Origin: Mesostigma viride
Lineage: Eukaryota > Streptophyta > Mesostigmatophyceae > Mesostigmatales > Mesostigmataceae
NCBI GenBank assembly: GCA_009746045.1
Contig: RPFO01000667.1
Location: 3,936,773-3,980,272, forward strand
DNA length: 43,500 nucleotides
Reading direction: 5' to 3'
The notes under the pieces: model-generated
The model's database searches: none
The model's input: the letters and a program-made list of their open reading frames with translations, nothing else
What the model was told of the DNA's origin: nothing
Program-made: the position numbers and the translations under genes
Shown here: in pieces, positions 22,401 through 29,443 of the stretch
Layout of the letters: each line of letters starts with the position of its first letter
Position numbering within the stretch: the first letter of the stretch is position 1

Positions 22401-24817
22401 GGGAAAATTGCAGACACGCCCCCCCTTGAAGACATAGGGGAGATCGGGGTCAGGCCCGCCATTGTACACATTGGAACAATGCAGGCAGGCCCCCAATTGT
22501 ACAGACTTATCGAGTCCATGGCTAGCTGGGTAAGTGGCTGCGTACTCCTGCACATCAGTTACCTAAACTAAATGAGGACATCCCCAGTTTCTAGGGACCA
22601 TCATTCAATTCTCCTGCATGAGCACAGCACAAAAATCTTCTTATTCTGTCCAGTGCTGACCTTGGTGTCTGACAGCATGTCCGGCCACTACATCGTGACT
22701 TCCCTGGAGGTCAAGTGCGCTGTAGACCAAGTGCCCTATAGGCCAAGTGCGCTATAGACCAAGTGCGCTATAGACCACGTGCGCTATAGACCAAGTGCGC
22801 TATAGACCAAGCGCATGCTCCATGCACAGCACGCTACCATCGTCAGGCCCAGCCACTCACCAGCCAACCGGCGTAGGATTCGCCGTCACGTTACTCGGCT
22901 GGAGCGCAAGCATGAAGGAGCATGAATGAAGCATGAAGGAGGCAGGGGGCGGGCCGATGGGGGAAAAAACATGGTCAGGGCATAAGCAATGGGGAGGAAA
23001 GGAGAGCAGCATGGGAAAGCAGCTGCAGACGGCAAGGCGAACGGTATCAATGGAACGATGCCCATGCAAACGTTACAGCATCGCACGGTTGCCCTCCGCA
23101 GCTATAGCGGCATCCCTTGGGTGCACTCGTAATACCATCAACAGCGGCGCTGACTGGGGAATCACGGAAGTAGGCTGGGGAGGTCAAGAAGCAAAGGGCA
23201 GCAACCAAGAGGACTGATATATATGTGGTGTACTTGGACAGACTCGCTGGCATAAACTGCACAGCACTTGCAGCCCAACCCAACCCTTGCCCCCTTTGTA
23301 CGCACCCTATTTGCAGTCCTGAGATGTCTGGCGGTGGATAGCTGCCACCAACCATGCATTCACGATATACATGTATGTGTATATCGCTGCTGCACTCTCC
23401 ATGATTTGAGGGTCGCTTAGTTCCCCACTAGTGGCTTTGGGGCGCACATTGTCATAATGTAGGTAAACCGGCACCACCCACCTCCCCTTCAAACCTACAC
23501 CAGCACCACCCACCTCCCCTTCAAAACTGTACGGGCACCACCCACCTCCCCCTTGAAACCCTTGGGCCGTTTGTACGTGGACTCGCTCGTGCGCTGGTTG
23601 AAGAAGTAGATCACTCCGTCCTCCGTCTTATGCACCGACCAATCCTCCAAAGAGCCCTCCGGCGCACCGTCCTCCTCGCCCGCCCCGGCTGGCTCTGCTG
23701 CCGCCTTGGCTCCCTGCTGAGGGGCGGTCGATGCCTCCCCCGTGGGACCGGGTGATTGATGAGAATCCCGTCTGCTAGCAGTAGTACTGCTGGCAGACGG
23801 GATTGTCGGCACTTGTGCCGCACCACCAAGGGGGGCCAGCATGCCAGGGTGCATGAGGCCTGAAGGATGCGGCATGGCAGGGATGGGGGGGTTGGGGGGC
23901 GCCATGCCCCCACCAAAGGGCATCGCGAAAGGGGGTGGAAAGGGGGGGAGGAGGGAGGCCTGAGGAGCCTGGGGTAAAGGCTGCTGCGGGGCACCTGGCG
24001 GAGGGTGCAGGTAGGGGGGCAGGGGGGGGGCCGGCCGGCTGGGTCCCTGCGGTGGCGGCCCTGGGGGAAGAGGCGGCCGGGGTGGCAGCATTTGGTGCTG
24101 CCCAGGCATGGGGCCCCCGTGGGAGGGGGCAGCCATGCCGGGGCCTGGGGGAGGCTGGAAGCTAGGGCCTGGGTTGGCAGGAGGGTACATCCCTTGCATG
24201 GGAGGTGGTTGCGAGGGCGCAAAGGGCGGACGAGGCAACACGCCCGGCATTCCCTGCATGGGCACGGCCGCCATGGGTGCAAGGGGAGCCCCTGGGTTGT
24301 TCATGGCCGGCGGGGCTTGATTGTGCTGGGGCCATGAGGGGGGGGGGTCAGCGGGTGGAACGGGGCCCGGTTGCTGCATAGGCGCTGGGAAATTTGGCGG
24401 AGGCCCCGGCGGTCCAAGGCTGCTATGACTTGGAGGCATGGGCTGCGTCGGCATCACCGGCCTTGGCGGAGGCGGGTACGGAGCAGGCCCGCCGGCCATC
24501 GAGTTCGGCCCCATGCCAGGCCCCGGTGCCATGCCACCTCCCATCCCCATGCCAGGGGGCGGCCCCATGTTCATCGGAGGCAATGGGGGCCTTCCGGGCA
24601 AACCTTGGAAAGGTGGCTGCCCGGGCATCGGAGGAGGGCGCATCATAGCGCTGTTGGGCTGCAACGGTTGTTGCTGTGGGGGATACGGGGGCATCCCTGG
24701 CGCGTTGTGCCCATCGACCGGTTGCCCATAATTCCCTACACCCTGATAATCCATGAATCGGCCATCGCCACTGCCTGCAGCCGGCCTAGGCGGATAGTGA
24801 GGCGGACCTGGCCGCAT
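6672..24817 (-). CDS. PRP40: Prp40-type pre-mRNA splicing factor, 11 coding exons
   Basis: Prp40 is a U1 snRNP-associated nuclear protein; its WW domains bind proline-rich partners such as branchpoint-binding protein, bridging 5' splice site and branch point, and its FF domains bind phospho-CTD and splicing proteins. Eleven exons join in phase to about 1212 aa: 24817-23546, 22235-22161, 19745-19092, 18086-18003, 11822-11682, 10766-10660, 10160-10037, 9773-9639, 9039-8893, 8125-8003, 7448-6672. The order is: Pro/Met/Gly-rich N-terminus; WW1 about 392-420 (second Trp is Tyr, as in many Prp40 proteins); WW2 about 430-458, split by intron 2; acidic Ser-rich linker; FF domains near 655-712, 726-780, 795-850, 896-954 and 958-1016; Arg-Asp tail from about 1060. 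All junctions have GT/AG. The ATG at 24817 has an in-frame TAA upstream. A TGTAA lies at 6295-6299. The domain order matches plant Prp40. Earlier 5' UTR exons would not be visible. Confidence 0.93.
8003..8125 (-). CDS. PRP40: Prp40 exon 10: FF4
   Basis: It has 41 codons: [20 protein letters not shown], then [15 protein letters not shown]. The acceptor is CCCATGCAG and the donor is CAG before GTGGGGGG. Confidence 0.92.
8590..8892 (-). repeat. Intron 9: three spaced copies of the exon-9 donor edge
   Basis: The true edge CTGGTCAAGCAACCTGCG before GTGAGTGCC (8892) is followed by a copy CTCAAGCAACCCCCG before GTGGGTGGG (donor 8795) and a weaker one, GCCCGTCAAGC...CCGCG before GTGCGTGCC (donor 8613). 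Each retains a GT donor. Confidence 0.75.
8893..9039 (-). CDS. PRP40: Prp40 exon 9: charged helix and start of FF4
   Basis: It has 49 codons. [20 protein letters not shown] is a charged helix, and [19 protein letters not shown] begins FF4. The acceptor is CATCTTCAG and the donor is GCG before GTGAGTGCC. Copies of both exon edges occur in the flanking introns. Confidence 0.92.
9039..9360 (-). repeat. Intron 8: three spaced copies of the exon-9 acceptor edge
   Basis: CAG before GAGCTGCGCAAGGCGCGA is the true edge (exon start 9039). Similar CCAG before GAGCTGCGCAAGGCG starts at 9144, and CCAG before GAGCTGCGCAAAGCAC starts at 9350. The copies keep the AG acceptor but lose coding quality downstream. 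Confidence 0.8.
9208..9310. repeat. AT-rich TATACTATAGGC-type tandem
   Basis: Imperfect repeats of TACTATAGGC/TAGTATAC lie within intron 8, between the second and third copies of the exon-9 edge. The stretch is partly self-complementary (GTATAC...GTATAC). Confidence 0.7.
9639..9773 (-). CDS. PRP40: Prp40 exon 8: end of FF3 and charged helix
   Basis: It has 45 codons: [29 protein letters not shown], then a Lys/Glu-rich helix ending RLKEE. The acceptor is GCGCCAG and the donor is GAG before GTGGGTG. Confidence 0.92.
9918..9962. repeat. Short AAACCGT heptamer tandem in intron 7
   Basis: CTAAACTCTAAACCGTAAAC continues as further CGTAAAC units. It resembles plant-type telomeric heptamers but with CGT replacing CCT, so it is most simply a short local tandem. 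Confidence 0.5.
10037..10160 (-). CDS. PRP40: Prp40 exon 7: inter-FF helix and start of FF3
   Basis: It has 124 nt. After the split Arg, [20 protein letters not shown] forms a basic helix, and [12 protein letters not shown] followed by SRWSK begins FF3. The acceptor is CCTGCAG and the donor is AAG before GTACAC. Confidence 0.92.
10560..10600 (-). repeat. Intron 6: decayed copy of the exon-6 donor edge
   Basis: On the minus strand, AAGGAGCAGGAGGCCATCCA then GCTGGAGAGCTGGGTGGG matches the exon-6 end (AAGGAGAGGGAGGCGATCCT then GCTGGAGAG before GTGGGTGG). The donor GT has become CT, so this copy is dead. Confidence 0.75.
10660..10766 (-). CDS. PRP40: Prp40 exon 6: FF2
   Basis: It has 107 nt encoding [20 protein letters not shown], then [15 protein letters not shown]. 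The acceptor is CTGTCCCCAG. The exon ends AG before GTGGGTGG, splitting an Arg codon that is completed by the first G of exon 7. Confidence 0.9.
10767..10890 (-). repeat. Intron 5: copy of the exon-6 acceptor edge
   Basis: GTCCCTAG before AGCATCACGGCAGATACGGT (start 10885) repeats the true edge GTCCCCAG before AGCATCACGGCTGAGACGGT (start 10766), 119 bp away. It keeps an AG acceptor; because 119 is not a multiple of three, its use would shift the frame. Confidence 0.8.
11390..11681 (-). repeat. Intron 5: three decayed copies of the exon-5 donor edge
   Basis: The true edge GAGGAGGCTGCCGAG before GTACGT (donor 11681) is followed by GAGGAGGCTGCCGTG before GTATGT (11604), a poorer one before GTATGC (11506), and GAGGAGTCATCCGAG before GTGTGA (11393). 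Flanking intron bases (AGTAGGAAGCAAC) are copied with it, showing tandem duplication of exon edge plus intron start. Confidence 0.85.
11682..11822 (-). CDS. PRP40: Prp40 exon 5: end of FF1, start of FF2
   Basis: It has 47 codons. [15 protein letters not shown] closes FF1 and [15 protein letters not shown] opens FF2. The acceptor is GGGCGCCAG, 6180 bp from exon 4. The donor is GAG before GTACGT, followed by three decayed copies of this exon edge within the intron. Confidence 0.92.
12281..17950. repeat. 10-bp satellite, 567 copies without length change, in Prp40 intron 4
   Basis: The unit is CTTAGCACAC on the plus strand, with two main variants (CTTGGCACAC, CTGAGCACAC) and a handful of others (CTTGGCACGC, CTTGGCAAAC, CTGAGCACCC). 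Every unit from 12281 to 17950 keeps the same 10-bp register, with no insertion or deletion seen over 5670 bp. Flanks 12271-12280 and 17951 are degenerate. In the Prp40 transcript the unit reads GUGUGCUAAG, so each unit border is AG followed by GU. Every frame has stops, so it is not coding. Confidence 0.98.
18003..18086 (-). CDS. PRP40: Prp40 exon 4: core of FF1
   Basis: It has 28 codons, [20 protein letters not shown] then IVYDPRFK, with the W and DPRF typical of FF domains. The acceptor is CACCCGCAG and the donor is AAG before GTAGGC. Confidence 0.93.
18091..18410. repeat. 29-bp tandem repeat, about 11 copies, beside the exon-4 acceptor
   Basis: Units of 29 bp (GTGCCAGCACAAGAGGACCA then CAGATGGGG) run up to the acceptor of exon 4 at 18086. 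On the transcript strand they give repeated pyrimidine-rich CCTCTTGTGCTGGCAC, the sequence just upstream of the real CCCGCAG acceptor. The long open frames over this repeat are artefacts of the array. Confidence 0.95.
19092..19745 (-). CDS. PRP40: Prp40 exon 3: end of WW2, acidic linker, start of FF1
   Basis: It has 218 codons. It starts [11 protein letters not shown], which supplies the second WW tryptophan and Pro after the acceptor GCACAG. A low-complexity linker follows (Gly, Asp, Glu and Ser rich, with [18 protein letters not shown]). It ends [12 protein letters not shown], helix 1 of FF1, before GTACGC. Confidence 0.9.
22053..22204 (-). repeat. 49-bp tandem triplication of the WW2 exon end and its donor
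   Basis: Three copies of GATGACGGCAAGAAGTACT...AAGACGCAG before GTGAGTGAC occur with donors at 22160, 22111 and 22062, exactly 49 bp apart. Only the copy nearest the exon body (22161-22204) is open; the other two carry TAG in place of the second or third tyrosine region. Read-through from the first donor meets TGA within five codons. Confidence 0.93.
22161..22235 (-). CDS. PRP40: Prp40 exon 2: first two thirds of WW2
   Basis: It has 25 codons, [15 protein letters not shown] then [10 protein letters not shown], including the first WW tryptophan and the aromatic YYY core. The donor is CAG before GTGAGTGAC. The acceptor chosen is GCAGGGAG before AAGGTT; the CAG four bases upstream would break the frame with exon 1. 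Confidence 0.92.
22714..22812. repeat. 16-bp tandem repeat in intron 1, about 6 copies
   Basis: Unit CAAGTGCGCTATAGAC with single-base variants (CTGTAG, CCTATAG, CACGTG). Confidence 0.9.
23470..23560 (-). repeat. 32-bp tandem triplication of the exon-1 end and its donor
   Basis: TTCAAGGGGGAG before GTGGGTGGTGCC (donor 23545) is followed by TTTGAAGGGGAG before GTGGGTGGTGC at 23513 and again at 23481. The spacing is 32 bp both times. All three retain the same GTGGGT donor. Confidence 0.93.
23546..24817 (-). CDS. PRP40: Prp40 exon 1: Pro/Met/Gly-rich N-terminus and WW1
   Basis: It encodes 424 residues. Residues 1 to about 330 are rich in Pro, Met, Gly and Gln with no fold expected. WW1 is at the end: [17 protein letters not shown], then STYKRP. 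The donor is GAG before GTGGGTGG at 23545. Alternative starts at later Met codons (for example FMDYQG) are possible. Confidence 0.9.
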
Positions 24818-25661
24818 AGTAGAGCAGTGCTGTAGTATTACAAAAAGAACTTAAGCCCTAACCTGCCCGCTGGTTCACGTTAGGGCACCAGTATAGACTT
24901 TAGGATACAAAATATTTCGGTTCGTCATCGTAATTACATAATATGATAGGCTGCTTCATCTGTCCAAGTAGCCAGAAACCATCTGATGTCCGCCATTGCT
25001 GTGACGATGACACATTACAATGAAATACAGTGTTCGGCAGGCAGGCCAGGGCAGCTTGGCATTGTCGAGAACAAACGATAGCATAAGCACACGCTAATCT
25101 CGACTCTCTACAGACTGTGCAGTACGATATGGAAAAACAGGAAAATGGACTTCGGGTTGCTTTGATCATGCTGCAGCTGGATCGGGCTTGACGAGAGCTG
25201 TCGAATGCCGTATACCTATGTAGAAGGCCGTGAGAGGAGGAGGGGGTGGGATGCTAGCCTAATTCTACCGTTAAGTTGCTTTACCGCTTTAAGTTGCGAC
25301 GCCGAATTTTAGGCGTCGATCGCAACTTAACGCGGTAATGACTGTAGCAGGAGTGAGCGTCAGGCGTCAAGGGCGCGACAAGCCGACAACCTGCGACATT
25401 TTTGTAACAGTCATACGCTGCGTCGGCCAGCCATGTTGGCGCGGCGCCCACCGCACCCACCGTTCGAAATTCAACCATTCAAATTGCCCGCTCGTCCATC
25501 GTCCATGGCGATTCGCACGCAGTCTCTCGTTATGACAAGCGCTATGGTAAAATCATCATTCCTGTTTTAGGCGGCATTTTCTTCCCACCCAACAGCCAGC
25601 ATTTTCGGAACAGTGGGATTATAAGCCTCTTAAACGCCGTTGTGCCTTTTTAAGCGCGATC
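24818..25661. promoter_or_regulatory. Divergent intergenic region between Prp40 and the 590-aa gene
   Basis: The two start codons are 845 bp apart and point away from each other, so this stretch should carry both promoters. I see no clear TATA box at a fitting distance from either start. A strong hairpin lies at 25281-25338. Confidence 0.55.
25281..25338. repeat. Inverted repeat (hairpin) in the divergent promoter region
   Basis: The left arm TTACCGCTTTAAGTTGCGAC plus GCC (25281-25303) pairs with 25312-25338 around the loop GAATTTTA. One T/G mismatch and a 4-nt bulge (ATCG region) interrupt the pairing. Confidence 0.85.
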
Positions 25662-27434
25662 ATGGATATCCCAGCTGGCACCGTCGTTACCCTGGTCTCG
25701 CGGGCGGACGACTGTCCAATGGCTGCGGTCAAAGTTCGCCCGGGGCTTTGGGAATTACATCCGGTGTCGAACGCAGCCGCGCATGCTGTCCAGGTAGGCA
25801 GCTCCAGCTTAAAGCCAGTATTTCCGGAGTGTGTCTTCGTCGTCTTGCGGAAAGGGCCGTTCTATGGCTTCCGCAGCGTGTGCGCGGAGGGTAGGAATCT
25901 TCAGGCTGTGAAGACCGAGGGAACCCCACACCGGTGTGCGAACTACAACTTTAACACGTGGGAGACTTGGGAGGCTGTCTTAAAGGAGGCATCTCCAGGC
26001 GGAAGCGAGAACCAGGAGGTCATCTTCAGAAACCGGGCATGGGGCCACAAAGTGCTCGACGTCGACGTGAAGCAGCTCCGCAGCTTCCTCATGAGCGACG
26101 TGATCCACCTGGACGTCGGCCTGCGAAGGGAGGGCGAGACCAGGCAGGTCCTGGAGGACAAGTTGCGCGAGGCCAACGCCGTTCTCGGTGAGATGGAGGC
26201 CGCGCTCTCTCGGGAGGCCGCCAAGGTCCAATCGGAGCGGTCCGAGCTCGGGTACAAAGTCGAGCAGCTCCAGGTTGGCGCGTCTAAGCTGGAAGGCATC
26301 CTGAACGAGAAGATGAGCCTTGTCCGTAGCATGGAAGACGGGATGCAACGCCTGAGGGACGCCGAGCGGGAAGCCAGCAAGTCAGCCTCCGCGCTGCGTC
26401 TCCGGGTCGCCCAGTTGACCGAGGAGGGCCTGGCCAAGGAGGAAGCCCTGCTCACGCTCGAGCGCGAGCGTTTCCGCCTGGCGGCCGCCCTGGAGATGCT
26501 CGCCAGGGAGGTCCAGAACAGCAAGGGCATGGAGCAGGCGACGCAGTCCCGGAACGGCAAGGGCCAGGGTGCGTCGTCGTCCTCAGGAACTCACGAGCTG
26601 TCAGTAGGGTCCGCAGGTACTGCCCGCCGCAACGAGCCCAGCCACTCCGGCTCGCACGCACCCTCCGGCTCGCAGGCTGCGAGCCATGACGTCACGCATG
26701 CGTCCAACGCCGCGGGTGTCAGAATATCCGCGTCGTCTGCCTCAGGGATCGGCGCGCTCCCCATCCCCCCAGAAATCATCGCCGCCACCAAGTCTGGCGG
26801 CGTCATGTCTTCGGGGCCCAACGCCTCCGCCACCCATGTCTCCAACAGCCAATCCTTCACGTCAGCGGGGGCTGCCGCCGCCACCCCAGCGGACGCTGAC
26901 GGGGCACCGCCCGCCTCGTCATCGCGTAGGGTGCTCGGCGAGCGGTCGACGAACACGCTGACAACATCTGCTGACGGCGTCAGCGGGGCCAGCGGGTCGG
27001 GCCTCAAGGTGCGCGTGCGCCGCTCCTCTGCATCGTCCACGGCTAGCAGCGTGCGCGGGTACTCGGTCGGTGACGGCCGCGAGAATTCCCAGACACACAC
27101 GGTGGTGCAGGAGAAGGCCGACCGGACCATGTCGTGGCTGCAGAAGGTCGCCCCCACGTACAGCGCCAATTACAGCTCGCACCAGGCCAGCCCGAGCCCC
27201 GACCAGGTGCTCGCGTCGCTGAGTGCCAGCCGGGGAGGCGGGGCGGACCGCCGGCTCACAGATAGCTCGGGTACGGTGCCGCAGGCGCTCCGTTACAGGC
27301 CAGCATCCGTCACCGGCGATGCCAGCATGAATGTGAGCAGCCGGCCCGCAGGCAGGAGCTTGGAGGACATCTGTGTGGAGTGCTGGGAGCCGAGGGTTGC
27401 GTGCCTGTGCGCCAGCAATGCCGTCCTTGTATAG
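25662..27434 (+). CDS. Intronless 590-aa protein: beta-trefoil-like N-terminus, coiled coil, Ser/Ala-rich tail
   Basis: Not assigned to a known family. Residues 1-135 have a beta-rich pattern with FYGFRSVCAEGRNLQA, then FNTWETWEAVL and VIFRNRAWGHKVLDVDVKQL; repeated G-x-x-L and W-E-x-W blocks resemble a fascin-type beta-trefoil, a weak resemblance judged by eye. Residues about 150-288 are charged heptads with no proline (LEDKLREANAVLGEMEAALS and so on), a likely coiled coil. Residues about 290-560 are Ser/Ala/Gly rich and probably disordered. The C-terminus has Cys at 571, 574, 581 and 583 (CVECWEPRVACLC), a possible small metal site. The first ATG (GCGATCATGG) was chosen. Absence of introns beside an 11-exon gene is unusual; retroposition or ancestral lack of introns are both possible. 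Two TGTAA motifs follow at 27535 and 27573. Confidence 0.8.
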   Translation: MDIPAGTVVTLVSRADDCPMAAVKVRPGLWELHPVSNAAAHAVQVGSSSLKPVFPECVFVVLRKGPFYGFRSVCAEGRNLQAVKTEGTPHRCANYNFNTWETWEAVLKEASPGGSENQEVIFRNRAWGHKVLDVDVKQLRSFLMSDVIHLDVGLRREGETRQVLEDKLREANAVLGEMEAALSREAAKVQSERSELGYKVEQLQVGASKLEGILNEKMSLVRSMEDGMQRLRDAEREASKSASALRLRVAQLTEEGLAKEEALLTLERERFRLAAALEMLAREVQNSKGMEQATQSRNGKGQGASSSSGTHELSVGSAGTARRNEPSHSGSHAPSGSQAASHDVTHASNAAGVRISASSASGIGALPIPPEIIAATKSGGVMSSGPNASATHVSNSQSFTSAGAAAATPADADGAPPASSSRRVLGERSTNTLTTSADGVSGASGSGLKVRVRRSSASSTASSVRGYSVGDGRENSQTHTVVQEKADRTMSWLQKVAPTYSANYSSHQASPSPDQVLASLSASRGGGADRRLTDSSGTVPQALRYRPASVTGDASMNVSSRPAGRSLEDICVECWEPRVACLCASNAVLV

Positions 27435-27504
27435 TGAACTGGGGTAACAGGGTATTCGTGATGGGAGTTGGTGTTTGTGAAGCCGTTGTCTAATGGCCTG
27501 CTGT

Positions 27505-27583
27505 CGCTGGATGTTTTGTTAAAAGGATCCGGTATGTAAGGATCACTGGATGGTTTGTAGAAGGATCCGGCTTGTAAAGCCAT
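27505..27583 (+). terminator. Duplicated 3' end region with two TGTAA poly(A) signals
   Basis: CTGGATGTTTTGTTAAAAGG with ATCCGGTATGTAAGGATCA is followed directly by the similar CTGGATGGTTTGTAGAAGG with ATCCGGCTTGTAAAGCCA, period about 38 bp. Each copy holds a TGTAA (27535-27539, 27573-27577), 100-140 nt past the stop. Confidence 0.65.
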
Positions 27584-27984
27584 TTTTCCGAGTGACTTGG
27601 GGCGCTGGTGATACTAGTGACAGCACATGGTCCTTGTGAAGCCACAAACTACCGCACGGCAACGCCTACTTGGCTTTTGTATAGAGTGCAAGCGGCAGAA
27701 TTTTTACATAAGCGAGATGTGAAGCAGGTCTGTGGTCGCGAGTCCCCAGGGGCAGCTGGTTGTATTTAAAGATTTCTGGTCATAATTAGTAAATAAGTGT
27801 ACAAGTCATGAGCTTGGTCGCATGTGGCTTTTAGGTGACCCCTTGCGAAATGCTGTGGGTGCAATACCAAAAGTAGGCTGGCGCAAAGCATGCCGGCGTT
27901 TCTTGAGAAAATTCTTGACCTGCTTTAGCATATTCGTATAAATGCTCCGAGGGGCAACGCTCCATTCATTCATTCATTCATTCA
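27584..27984. other. Intergenic, no gene seen
   Basis: It contains no recognisable coding or repeat signal until a CATT tandem at 27962-27984 that adjoins the inverted-repeat element. Confidence 0.6.
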
Positions 27985-28107
27985 GGATGTTTCCACATTT
28001 CGAGTGAGGTGGTGGTTTCAGGCTAACTCGTCGCCGGGTGCCCCGGACCTTTCCACATTCGGTGTTCAGGCCGACCGGAACTACCGAGTTTCGACGGAAA
28101 AGTGCCT

Positions 28108-28174
28108 GAAACTGACCTGCGCTACCTGCACCACCGAAACTCTGGTGCAGGTAGTGCAGGTCGAGTTTCGGAGA
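28108..28174. repeat. Internal 28-bp inverted repeat in the MITE-like element
   Basis: CTGAAACTGACCTGCGCTAC followed by CTGCACCA pairs with TGGTGCAGGTAGTGCAGGTC followed by GAGTTTCGG, around the loop CCGAAACTC. There are one mismatch and a 1-nt bulge. Confidence 0.85.
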
Positions 28175-28421
28175 GGTCGAAATGGTCAGGCAAAGGGCAC
28201 CTAGCCGGATCGGAACGATGTGGTACAGAATGACAAGAACCAGATCGTACGGCAGCGAGTTCGAGTTGTTCAGACTGAAGCGAAGATCCGGTCTAATATT
28301 CTCTGCGGCCCGGTACTGACGTGGAGGAACCATTGTAAAAACGACCTTCCGTAATATTTTGCTACTGATTCGTGCGCCGGAACTAGGATTAAATTAAATT
28401 AAATTATAACATGCCTCCGTG

Positions 28422-29162
28422 TCCAGGGCGGCACATTCTGACCTGGCCTGGCCCCAAGGACATTCCCAAAAGGGTAGGGAAACCTGTCACCAACTACGTT
28501 CAACCGCAAGGCCCGCACCTTCAAGGAACAGCTAGTAGAGGCCATGGGGGGCCTCGGCCTCTCCGTGATTTGGAAGAAGATGATGGACAAGGCCAAGTGG
28601 GCCCAGGTCATAGAGGACAATGAGCCCCCCCCAGTGGGGAAGCGCCCGCGTGTGCAATCCCGCGGGAGGCACGCCAGATAGCTCCCCCTCGTGCGGCTGC
28701 CTAGATAGATGTTGTAGTTAGCATGTTGTTAGATAGATGTAGATAGATTAGACCGGTAGGAATGTTGTACCCATCCATCCATCCATCGGGGTTAATGCTC
28801 CGTGACTCCCCAACGGGAGCACGAGTCTATAATTAATTAATTAACTACGTTCAGATGCTGCTGGACGACCTCGTGGTCCCAGCCCAGTTTGAGCACCGCA
28901 TCCACTCTCTCTCCCGTCTTTGGACTGCCATGCAGGACAAGACGCGGTGGAAGAAGATTGTCAAGGCGCACACGCCCGACCCTGTGGGCAAGCCACCTCC
29001 CCCCAAGCGGAGGAGGCGTTTTGATGAGTAGTGCAGTTAGGATTTTCTAGATAGAGTTAGGATAGTTCGATCACGCGGCTTCCTCCACCCCATCCATCAT
29101 GAAATATGTGCTACATGACCTCCCCACGGAGGCATGTTATAATTTAATTTAATTTAATTTTA
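28422..29162 (+). mobile_element. 5'-truncated LINE-B copy inserted tail-to-tail in the larger LINE
   Basis: The 11-bp ATGCCTCCGTG stands at 28411-28421 and again at 29163-29173, so this is a separate insertion, into the 3' hairpin of the minus-strand LINE. It encodes the ORF2 C-terminus (RHILTWPGPKDIPKRVGKPV, then MLLDDLVVPAQFEHRIHSL, WTAMQDKTRWKKIVKAH, KRRRRFDE, stop 29029-29031), then UTR, hairpin (29119-29132) and GTTATAATTTAATTTAA tail. It is interrupted by the LINE-A fragment at 28503-28842. Confidence 0.88.
28503..28842 (+). mobile_element. 5'-truncated LINE-A 3' end nested in the LINE-B copy
   Basis: AACTACGTTCA is present at 28492-28502 and 28843-28853 as an 11-bp target duplication. 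The insert encodes a different but related ORF2 C-terminus (FKEQLVEAMGGLGLSVIWKK, MMDKAKWAQVIEDNEPPPVG, stop TAG 28679-28681), a UTR with GATAGAT and CATC tandems, the hairpin CTCCC-CAAC-GGGAG (28806-28819) and an AATTAATTAATT tail. Confidence 0.88.
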
Positions 29163-29443
29163 ATGCCTCCGTGGGGAGGTCATGTAGCACATATTTCATG
29201 ATGGATGGGGTGGAGGAAGCCGCGTGATCGAACTATCCTAACTCTATCTAGAAAATCCTAACTACACTACTCATCAAAACGCCTCCTCCGCTTGGGGGGA
29301 CTTGGCTTGCCCACAGGGTCGGGCGTGTGCGCCTTGACAATCTTCTTCCACCGCGTCTTGTCCTGCATGGCAGTCCAAAGACGGGAGAGAGAGTGGATGC
29401 GGGCTGGGACCACTAGGTCGTCCAGCAACATCTAAACGTAGTT
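28847..29443. repeat. Large palindrome from tail-to-tail LINE 3' ends
   Basis: Arms 28847-29135 and 29163-29443 are inverted copies of the same LINE 3' end, separated by a 27-bp AT-rich tail. The right arm lacks about 12 bp and has a few substitutions. In DNA or RNA this could fold into a stem of nearly 280 bp. Confidence 0.92.

Noticed and set aside
23935-24835. Plus-strand Gly/Ala/Arg-rich open frames
   Set aside because: They are antisense to the Pro-rich exon 1 of Prp40 and have no domain.
25943-27182. Minus-strand open frames opposite the 590-aa gene
   Set aside because: High-GC coding DNA gives antisense frames; none has a recognisable motif or a splice-consistent series.
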